Below are positions 1 through 5,455 of a stretch of DNA of 5,455 nt, one piece after another. The notes below the pieces were generated by a model. It was given only the letters and a program-made list of their open reading frames with translations, did no database searches and was not told the origin of the DNA. The DNA comes from Bacilli bacterium (GTDB taxonomy: Bacteria > Bacillota_I > Bacilli_A > RFN20 > CAG-826), in the NCBI GenBank assembly GCA_017551465.1, contig JAFZLN010000017.1, positions 1-5,455 of the forward strand, in the 5' to 3' direction. The position numbers and the translations under genes were made by a program. The first letter of the stretch is position 1; every line of letters starts with the position of its first letter.

Positions 1-1923
1 AGCAGCGGCGAATTCATATGTAACTTCGTTGACGCCTTCATTTGTTGTGATAGCAGCAACTTCTTGAGCTGGTGTTTCAGCAACTTTTGTTGCTAAAGCA
101 GCATCACTATAGGATTCAACTTTAACTGTGGCTTTTTCACTGTCTTGGTTATAGCATTTACCAACGTATTTGATTGTGACGGAAGCAACAGCATATTCTG
201 TAGCTGTATCTGTCTTAATCCATGTACCTGGGTGACCTTCAGCGGTAATTGTATCTTTCTTACCACCCATCTTAACGAATGCCCATTGGCCATTGTTATT
301 GGCACCACCAGCGACTGTGGCATCACCGTATGTCCATGTGTCACCATAGCTATTGTGGTTAGCTGTTTTAGCGGAGAAGTCAATAACTCTTGTTTCGACT
401 TGTTCGCCACCTTGGCCATTGTCGACTTCAAGAATGATACCTGTACCTTGAATTGTTGTGTTGCCATCTTTTGTATAATCGGCACGGATTAACTTCATGA
501 CAAGTTTGTCACCAACTTTTAAGTCTTTTGTGACTTCGTTTGTTAAGAAGTCTTTTGGATTTGTGAAAGCATATTCACCAGCACCATCCCAAGCAAGGGC
601 GGTAGCTGTAGCAGAAATACCATAGATAACTAAGTCAGTTGTACCATCAGTAATGGTCATATTACCGTATTGGTCAGCGGCATCGCCTTTCCAAGCTTTG
701 ATTGTCGCTGTGACTTTGTAAGCGGCTTTCTTGTTGTTTTCTAAAGCAACGAATTCAGTAACTGTCTTGTTAGCAACTGCTGGTTCTGGAACTGCCCAAG
801 CTGTACCTGGTTCGAGAACAGTAACATCAGCGTCGGCTAACGCGAGACCATTTTCGACTGTACCATGGTAGTTCTTAACGATCATTGTAACTTCGACTTT
901 AGCGCCTTCTAATAACTTAGCGGCAACTTCAGCGACTTTACCAGCACCATATAATTCGATAGCGTTGGTACCTTTAATGTCTTTTGCACCATGAGCTTCA
1001 TCGGATTTACCTGCAACTAAGGCTTCACCCTTTGTCGCGGTTAAATAGTAATCGTTACCAGCTTTAACTGTAACGTAGCCTTGGAATTTGTAGTAATCCC
1101 ATGTTTGATCGCCATCAGCAAGAGCGACACCAGCGGCTAAGGTTTCAGCAAATGTCTTTGTTAATGTTTGTCTTGGTTGTGGTTTTTCACCTGTACAGCT
1201 AACGAAAGTAGCAGAACTTGTTTCGTATTGGTTGTTGTATTTTGTGAAAGCACCATAGGCTGTAGCTTCACCACCGACCCAAATGTCATCATCGGTTAAT
1301 TTGCCATTGTTTTCTTTGAAACACTTATAGATTTCAAATTTTTCGCCACCGGCAGTAGCTGGTTCTAAGAAGTAGGCAACCATGCCATCATCTCTGCTAC
1401 CTGGAGCATTGTAGAAGGAAGCAACGATACCTTTAACATAGTAAACTTCGCCACCATATTTTTCGGACTTAGCGACTAATAAGGCGTCTTCGTTTGTGAA
1501 TGGGTCTTCAGCTGTACCTTCGTGAGCAGCACCGTATTTCTTTTTCGCGGATTTACTTAAGATTGTGACATTGACTTCTTCTTTTGCACCACGATAATCA
1601 ACTGTGATTTTAGCGGTACCTTCTTTTAATGCTGTAAGTCCTAAACCAGTAACCTTAACGACTGTTTCATCAGAGGAAGTAACAGTAAGGTTCTTGTTTT
1701 GGAGTTCTTGGAGAGCATTAGCTTCTGGTGTTAAGGTGAGTTCTAAGTCTTTAGCATCACCTTCGTACCATTCGCCCTCTAATGCTGCTTTGTTGTCGAT
1801 TGCGACTTTATAAGCGGAGACAACGCCTGAGCTTGAGCCACCTGCTGGATTACAAGCAACGAGTCCACCACCTAAAGATAATGTCGCAAGCAATAAGATA
1901 GGTAATAAAATTTTCTTTTTCAT
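1..1923 (-). CDS. Large multi-domain surface lipoprotein (Ig-like plus three OB-fold-like domains), C-terminus cut off by window edge
   Basis: The frame is open for 641 codons from the ATG at 1923 down to base 1 without a stop, so the protein continues outside the window. The start is supported by AGGAGG at 1934-1929, five bases before the ATG. Residues 1-24 form a lipoprotein signal peptide (MKKK, hydrophobic core, lipobox LVAC with C24), followed by a Gly/Ser linker. Residues about 75-122 look like a bacterial Ig-like (BIG_2) domain (TSSDETVVKV, then LKEGTAKITV). Residues about 135-245 begin with GTAEDPFTNEDAL and YYVKGIV, the opening seen in OB-fold modules of secreted Bacillota and Bacteroidota proteins. 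Further OB-like units lie at about 255-370 (YYKFQGYVTV) and 385-503 (DQYGNMTITDGTTDLVIYGI). From about 511 another beta-rich, possibly jelly-roll domain starts and is cut. No catalytic motif is visible. A role in ligand or polymer binding at the cell surface is inferred; an enzyme domain could lie beyond the edge. Confidence 0.9.
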   Translation of the reverse strand, partial: MKKKILLPILLLATLSLGGGLVACNPAGGSSSGVVSAYKVAIDNKAALEGEWYEGDAKDLELTLTPEANALQELQNKNLTVTSSDETVVKVTGLGLTALKEGTAKITVDYRGAKEEVNVTILSKSAKKKYGAAHEGTAEDPFTNEDALLVAKSEKYGGEVYYVKGIVASFYNAPGSRDDGMVAYFLEPATAGGEKFEIYKCFKENNGKLTDDDIWVGGEATAYGAFTKYNNQYETSSATFVSCTGEKPQPRQTLTKTFAETLAAGVALADGDQTWDYYKFQGYVTVKAGNDYYLTATKGEALVAGKSDEAHGAKDIKGTNAIELYGAGKVAEVAAKLLEGAKVEVTMIVKNYHGTVENGLALADADVTVLEPGTAWAVPEPAVANKTVTEFVALENNKKAAYKVTATIKAWKGDAADQYGNMTITDGTTDLVIYGISATATALAWDGAGEYAFTNPKDFLTNEVTKDLKVGDKLVMKLIRADYTKDGNTTIQGTGIILEVDNGQGGEQVETRVIDFSAKTANHNSYGDTWTYGDATVAGGANNNGQWAFVKMGGKKDTITAEGHPGTWIKTDTATEYAVASVTIKYVGKCYNQDSEKATVKVESYSDAALATKVAETPAQEVAAITTNEGVNEVTYEFAAA

Positions 1924-1959
1924 AAATTCCTCCTATTAATACCTGCTTATTATTTTTTG

Positions 1960-1977
1960 CTTTGTTATTGAACAAAG
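1960..1977. repeat. Small inverted repeat at the end of the zinc-ribbon gene
   Basis: A perfect 7-base inverted repeat (ctttgtt / aacaaag) flanks a 4-base loop (attg) and overlaps the TAA stop of the upstream gene. The stem is AT-rich. On the transcribed minus strand it is followed by an A-rich stretch rather than a T run, so it does not look like an intrinsic terminator. It may be chance or a weak mRNA-processing hairpin. Confidence 0.25.
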
Positions 1978-2459
1978 GTTTTGTTATTTAAATCCTTTAA
2001 GAGTTTAGTATACATTGTTTTTTTGTTGATACCAACAATTGTGTTATATATACCGAAACCTAAAAGAATAACAGCCACAACACTCATTACTGAGAACACG
2101 AGGAATGTTGATTTAGTAATATCGATGACTTTAACACCATCCTCGGTTTTGAATGAGAGTAAAAAGAATGAGAAAGCAAGAATTCCAATAATAATTCCGA
2201 TAAGATTTAAAGCCATGCCACGCGCAAAGCTATTAGCGCCTCTTTGAAGTTGAGAGTGAGCCGCACGAGATAAAGATTTATATTCTTCTTCATTTAAGTC
2301 GTTGTGGGCTAAATGGCCACATTGTGGGCACACATATTCCACTTTTGCGTCACTATCAATGGCCACTAATTCACCATTAGCGTCTTTTTGGACGTATGAT
2401 GATTGCTTCTTTTCAATAGCACGTTCATCAAATTTCTTTCCGCAATGACTACAATACAT
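1965..2459 (-). CDS. Zinc-ribbon protein with two transmembrane helices, function unknown
   Basis: This is a complete 164-residue protein ending in TAA. The start is well supported: AGGAGG at 2473-2468 lies eight bases before the ATG. The N-terminus carries two CxxC pairs, C3/C6 (MYCSHCGKKF) and C44/C47 (YVCPQCGHL), which together look like one zinc ribbon interrupted by a 37-residue charged loop. Two hydrophobic helices follow at about 82-103 and 117-144, joined by a short loop (FKTEDGVKVIDITKS). Basic residues before helix 1 (RGANSFAR) and after helix 2 (NKKTMYTKLLK) suggest that both ends, including the ribbon, are cytoplasmic. There is no signal peptide. It sits 19 bases after the nuclease gene and 41 before the large lipoprotein gene, so co-transcription is likely. 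Membrane zinc-ribbon proteins of this kind are common in Bacillota and mostly uncharacterised. A regulatory, chaperone or membrane-complex role is possible, but the sequence does not show one. Confidence 0.9.
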   Translation of the reverse strand: MYCSHCGKKFDERAIEKKQSSYVQKDANGELVAIDSDAKVEYVCPQCGHLAHNDLNEEEYKSLSRAAHSQLQRGANSFARGMALNLIGIIIGILAFSFFLLSFKTEDGVKVIDITKSTFLVFSVMSVVAVILLGFGIYNTIVGINKKTMYTKLLKDLNNKTFVQ

Positions 2460-2478
2460 AATTCTTGCCTCCTAAATA

Positions 2479-3936
2479 TTATTGCACCCAAACAAGGTCA
2501 TTCTGACCGTTTGGAACAATTTGGAATGTAATTTTACCGCTTTGAGTTTTGTGATAGACATAAGCACCGACTAAGGTGAATTTTTGTCCTTCAAAGTCAC
2601 TCTTTTCGACCCAGCGGTAGTTAGGTCTACTGGCATCGCCTTTATAGTTAAATGGAATGTAGCAAGAGAATTCTGCACCTTCGAAGTTAAGAGTTACTTC
2701 TTTAGATGTTGAATCACTGACATAGCATTTACTAACTGTTAATTGGGCTGGTTCACCATTAGCATCCACGATTCTTGTTCTACAGTTAAGAGTTTCAAGA
2801 TTATATGGATTCTTTTGAGTGGCGATTTGATTTAATTGATCAAGTGTATAATCACGCACTGTTAAGCTATGTTCTGTTTCCGCATTTTGATCAGGGGTAT
2901 AAAGAACTTTAGCGTCGTTTTCACTTGTGGCAGAGCCCACTGGGAATCTACCTTGGGTATCGGTCACTTGGAAACCATAGTTTTCGGTGTATTGCGCTAA
3001 ACCACAGATTTGCACGTAAGTGTTAATCTTTGTGTATTTAGAGGAAATATCGCTCATACCAACGAAAACGTTGATACCACAGTATTCGCCACCTTGGCTT
3101 GGGTCATCGTTATCATATAAGACATAGTCTTGGATATATAAGATATGGTTGATGAAGCCAGCAACAGAACCTTGGAATCTAATTTTGGCGTTGTTGTATT
3201 TGTTTTCATGATCTGGATCATCAAGAGAAGCTTGAATTTCTTTCTTAATGTCAATCAAGGAAACATCTTCATAAGCACCAAAGTTAAAGTCTGGATCAGG
3301 TTCACCTGAGTGAAGATTGAGTTTGTATTTTTCCGCTTGCGCTTGTGCAGCGTAGAATGTTTCGGAATATTGAGGCATAGCTTGGACGTTTTTAACCCAA
3401 CTTAAACCTTCCATAACAATCATGAGATTGAGAAGTTGTAATTCGCTTTTAGCGGCGTTTTTCTTGGTTAAGTTAATCCAAACAAGAGAAACATAACGGC
3501 TACCAGTACTATCTGGCTCTGGTGCACCATATGTGTCTTGGGCACTAGAAACAACGATTGTACCGTGTTCGTTTGCTTCGTAGAGTTGATCTTTTGTGTA
3601 ATTAGATGCTGCTTTACCATATTCTTGCACTTTACCAGTTGATTCTGGGGTATCGATACCAAAGAAACGGGCTTTCATGGTACCGATATTGCCTTTATCG
3701 ACTAATGGAGTGAAGTGAGCGGTATCGCCATCGATAGCGGTCTTTAATTCAAATTGACCAATACCATCGGTGTAGAAATCTTTACCTTGGTAATCAAGAT
3801 TGAGTGTGACTGAACCATTTGTGGAATAGTCAACCCAGTTCTTATCACCTTTCACTGGTTTAGTTTCACAGGCAGATAAAGTAAGGGCAGAAGCGCATAA
3901 CGCACCAATTAAAATCTTTTTAAAGAATTTGTTCAT
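2479..3936 (-). CDS. Secreted lipoprotein nuclease, SNase (thermonuclease) domain with two C-terminal OB-fold-like domains
   Basis: This 485-residue protein starts at the ATG at 3936. It begins with a lipoprotein signal peptide (MNKFFKK, hydrophobic core, lipobox LSAC with C23), placing it outside the cell on the membrane. Residues about 62-210 form an SNase domain: AIDGDT gives D71, KARFFGIDTPES gives R90, D95 and E98, and TGSRYVSLVW gives R147. These match the calcium-binding and catalytic D21, R35, D40, E43 and R87 of staphylococcal nuclease, so calcium-dependent cleavage of DNA and/or RNA is expected. Residues about 224-335 (KIRFQGSVAGF, INTYVQICGLAQY) and 358-480 (FEGQKFTLVGAYVYH) look like OB-folds, as in the Bacillus surface nuclease YhcR; this part is less certain. 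The stop of the binding-protein gene is only 12 bases upstream, suggesting coupled translation. An in-frame GTG at 3948 would add MGVR but has a poor ribosome site. S. aureus nuclease is much shorter; the extra length is the OB-like part. Confidence 0.92.
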   Translation of the reverse strand: MNKFFKKILIGALCASALTLSACETKPVKGDKNWVDYSTNGSVTLNLDYQGKDFYTDGIGQFELKTAIDGDTAHFTPLVDKGNIGTMKARFFGIDTPESTGKVQEYGKAASNYTKDQLYEANEHGTIVVSSAQDTYGAPEPDSTGSRYVSLVWINLTKKNAAKSELQLLNLMIVMEGLSWVKNVQAMPQYSETFYAAQAQAEKYKLNLHSGEPDPDFNFGAYEDVSLIDIKKEIQASLDDPDHENKYNNAKIRFQGSVAGFINHILYIQDYVLYDNDDPSQGGEYCGINVFVGMSDISSKYTKINTYVQICGLAQYTENYGFQVTDTQGRFPVGSATSENDAKVLYTPDQNAETEHSLTVRDYTLDQLNQIATQKNPYNLETLNCRTRIVDANGEPAQLTVSKCYVSDSTSKEVTLNFEGAEFSCYIPFNYKGDASRPNYRWVEKSDFEGQKFTLVGAYVYHKTQSGKITFQIVPNGQNDLVWVQ

Positions 3937-3941
3937 ACGCA

Positions 3942-3946
3942 CCCCC
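3942..3946 (-). promoter_or_regulatory. G-rich ribosome binding site of the nuclease gene; decides its start
   Basis: On the minus strand the sequence between the TAA of the binding-protein gene and the ATG at 3936 contains GGGGG followed by TGCGT and the ATG. It aligns with GGAGGTG if one G pairs by wobble with the anti-Shine-Dalgarno. The five-base spacing equals that of the large lipoprotein gene. The other three genes have a perfect AGGAGG, so this site is the odd one. It favours the ATG at 3936 over the GTG at 3948, which lies inside the tract. Confidence 0.6.
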
Positions 3947-3948
3947 AC

Positions 3949-5409
3949 TTACATCTTTAAGCTAGCGTTATTAATCGCTCTTTCCACTAAGGCTGGGATG
4001 GCATCTTTATTAGCAGCAGTTAAGGCTGCGGTTAACATAGAACCACATTCGTCTCTTAAAGAAGCACTACCTTTGAAGGCTTTACTAACTAAATAGCCAC
4101 CTTCAGAGTTAACGTCTTCAACGACGACCTTGTAGCATTGAGCGTATCTTTCACCTTCCGCCATGAAGTCTTGGAAGAAGCTTGTTTCATAAGCGCTGTG
4201 TCTCACTGGGACATAACCTTCGGAACCATTAACGCAGATTTCAGCGTTAACTTGACCATTGGTAATGTATTTCATGAATTTCCAAGCATAGCGTTGGGCT
4301 TTTTCATTAACGTCTTTATCTAAGCCACGGTCATTGAACATTGCGAGTGTTGGACCTTGGGAGACGTAAATTGGTTTATTATTGCTGGCTGGGACACGGC
4401 AAACACCTAATTCGAAGGCATCGGCTTGTGGGAAGTTATAACCAGAACCACCACTGGAACCGATAGAGAAGATACATTTTTCATTGGTGAAGAAGTCACT
4501 ACCATAAGTATTCTTAATACCTTTTGTGGTGAATAAGCCATCAGCGTAGTTGCTTCTTGCATCATCTAATAAGTCGACGACTTTATCAAATGCATCAGAA
4601 CCCTTAGCAAAATCGATTTTGCCTTTACCAGCGCTATCAATGGATGTGTATGGGACGTCGTTTTGGAACATCTTGGTAATGATGTAGTTAGCGTCACTGT
4701 CATACCACATTGGCACTTCTAACATGTTGGAGTATTTTTTCATGTTAGCTTTGATTTGTGCGCATAAGTCCATGAAATCAGTCCAGGAGATTCTTGCCAT
4801 ATATTCTTTAATCTTTGTTTTAGAACTGGCAAATTCTGGTTTGTAGTCTTTCATGACTTCGACTAATAAGTCCATGTTATAGAACATGATTTCTGTGGAT
4901 TTTAAGAATGGTAAGGAATAGGTGCCTTCTAATGTGTAGGCGGAACCTTCTTCATAGAAGTCTTCAACAAAATCTTCTTCGTCATACTTATCGCCTAACC
5001 AAGCTTCTTTACCAAAGCCAACTTCTTTGGATTTGATAAATTGGTCAAGGTTGACAACGAAATCCACACCAGCGGATTTACCAACTTCAATGTAGTCGGC
5101 AACGTTATCTGGATAAGCAACGGCGATTGTTGGGGTGTTCTTGACTGAAAAACCATCACTGATGAGTTTGGCGATATCGTCATAACCACCTTGGTATTTC
5201 ATTTCGACATTGACATCCACACCATCGTTTTCTTTGACTAATTTCTTAAAATCAGCAATTTTGCTCTTTAAACCATCGACGACGGTTTGGCCAAATGTGT
5301 GCCAAAACTTAATTGTAAGGCCCTTAGAGCCGGAATTAGCACAGCCTGATAAGGCACCCATCATTAATGGGAGAGCGAGTAGGAAAGCTTTAACTTTCAT
5401 TTTTTTCAT
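3949..5409 (-). CDS. ABC transporter substrate-binding lipoprotein (extracellular solute-binding protein family 1, UgpB/MalE-like)
   Basis: This is a complete 486-residue protein, close to the usual size for the family, ending in TAA. The start ATG at 5409 has AGGAGG seven bases upstream (5422-5417); an internal Met at codon 4 is too far from it. The signal peptide ends in lipobox LSGC with C23, so it is a lipid-anchored receptor on the outer membrane face. Family hallmarks appear in order: TIKFWHTFG (32-40), YSLPFLKSTEIMFYNMDLL (164-182), ISWTDFMDLCAQIK (207-220), FFTNEKCIFSIGSSGG (306-321), AWKFMKYITNGQ (375-386) and GYVPVRHSAYET (398-409). Relatives bind sugars, oligosaccharides or glycerol-3-phosphate and deliver them to two permeases and an ATPase; none of these is in the window, but they could lie upstream. 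The ligand cannot be read from sequence. An acidic stretch (DKYDEEDFVEDFYEE, 140-154) precedes the YSLPF motif. The mature protein has six cysteines besides C23. The nuclease gene follows after 12 bases. Confidence 0.95.
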   Translation of the reverse strand: MKKMKVKAFLLALPLMMGALSGCANSGSKGLTIKFWHTFGQTVVDGLKSKIADFKKLVKENDGVDVNVEMKYQGGYDDIAKLISDGFSVKNTPTIAVAYPDNVADYIEVGKSAGVDFVVNLDQFIKSKEVGFGKEAWLGDKYDEEDFVEDFYEEGSAYTLEGTYSLPFLKSTEIMFYNMDLLVEVMKDYKPEFASSKTKIKEYMARISWTDFMDLCAQIKANMKKYSNMLEVPMWYDSDANYIITKMFQNDVPYTSIDSAGKGKIDFAKGSDAFDKVVDLLDDARSNYADGLFTTKGIKNTYGSDFFTNEKCIFSIGSSGGSGYNFPQADAFELGVCRVPASNNKPIYVSQGPTLAMFNDRGLDKDVNEKAQRYAWKFMKYITNGQVNAEICVNGSEGYVPVRHSAYETSFFQDFMAEGERYAQCYKVVVEDVNSEGGYLVSKAFKGSASLRDECGSMLTAALTAANKDAIPALVERAINNASLKM

Positions 5410-5455
5410 AGTTTTACCTCCTATGAATGTTGTTACATTTTGAGTTTTGTATTAT
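5410..5455 (-). promoter_or_regulatory. Leader of the binding-protein gene, with possible edge-truncated -10 box
   Basis: The 46 bases upstream of the binding-protein gene hold a strong ribosome site (AGGAGGT, 5422-5416). At the window edge, 5455-5451 read ATAAT on the minus strand, which would form a perfect TATAAT -10 box if the next base outside is a T on that strand. This is a guess: any -35 region is outside. One reading frame stays open from the edge until a TAA inside the leader, so the tail of an upstream gene cannot be excluded. Confidence 0.3.

Noticed and set aside
93..485. 130-codon minus-strand frame starting MPIIQKMATQQ
   Set aside because: It lies in another frame within the open coding frame of the large lipoprotein, has no domain or ribosome site, and has a composition typical of a shifted reading of a Thr/Lys/Ala-rich gene.
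145..492. 115-codon plus-strand frame rich in Cys and Thr
   Set aside because: It is antisense to the large lipoprotein gene. The cysteines arise from reverse reading of common codons, and no plausible ribosome site or family feature was seen.
1924..1977. Possible terminator or internal promoter before the large lipoprotein gene
   Set aside because: The 7-base hairpin is AT-rich and lacks a T run on the transcribed strand. The best -35/-10 pair (TTGTTC, 17 bases, TAATAA) matches consensus at only three of six positions in each box.
1604..2247. Two plus-strand frames (1604-1813 and 1981-2247)
   Set aside because: Both are antisense to well-supported genes. The second looks hydrophobic only because it mirrors the neighbouring coding sequence.
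3054..3662. Two minus-strand frames (3054-3254 and 3468-3662) inside the nuclease gene
   Set aside because: They are shifted-frame shadows. The nuclease frame is intact across the whole region with recognisable motifs, so there is no frameshift.
1..5409. Alternative genetic code (TGA as tryptophan)
   Set aside because: All tryptophans seen are TGG and the three complete genes end in TAA without internal TGA, so the standard bacterial code explains the window.
4138..5443. Short frames at 4138-4323 (+), 4995-5189 (-) and 5210-5443 (+)
   Set aside because: All overlap the intact binding-protein gene in other frames, without a ribosome site or recognisable content.
1..5455. CRISPR array, tRNA or rRNA genes, insertion sequence ends, phage genes
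   Set aside because: No regularly spaced repeats, RNA-gene signatures, transposase motifs or terminal inverted repeats were seen; almost every base falls in one of four coding frames.

Overview
The window is coding almost from end to end, and all four genes lie on the minus strand, so transcription runs from right (5455) to left (1). It suggests a low-to-moderate GC Gram-positive bacterium of the Bacillota (Bacilli / Erysipelotrichia-like or a Mollicutes-related gut lineage). The reasons are lipobox signal peptides typical of Gram-positive lipoproteins, strong AGGAGG ribosome sites, TAA stops on all three complete genes, AGA-biased arginine codons and roughly 40% GC by eye. All tryptophans are read from TGG and no gene needs TGA as a sense codon, which argues against Mycoplasmatales with the altered code. 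The lineage is an inference; no marker gene is present.

Layout in order of transcription: (1) 5409-3949, a complete lipoprotein substrate-binding protein of an ABC importer (family 1, sugar / glycerol-phosphate type). (2) 3936-2479, a secreted lipoprotein with a staphylococcal-nuclease-like (SNase) domain that keeps the catalytic residues, followed by two OB-fold-like domains. (3) 2459-1965, a small two-helix membrane protein with an N-terminal CxxC...CxxC zinc ribbon. (4) 1923 to beyond position 1, a large lipoprotein with a bacterial Ig-like domain, three OB-fold-like domains and the start of a further beta-rich domain. It has no stop codon in the window and is therefore incomplete at its C-terminus.

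The gaps between genes are 12, 19 and 41 bases. None holds a convincing terminator, so one polycistronic unit is likely. Three of the four products carry lipid-anchor signals and should sit on the outer face of the membrane. The fourth should have its zinc ribbon in the cytoplasm.

Working hypothesis (inference): the set captures and degrades an extracellular polymer and imports the products. The SNase suggests nucleic acid as the polymer, and the OB-fold modules on two of the lipoproteins could bind it. The binding protein would hand a degradation product to permeases encoded outside the window. The binding-protein family is most often used for sugars, so the nucleic-acid link remains unproven. 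No RNA gene, CRISPR array, insertion sequence or non-coding stretch over 50 bases was seen.
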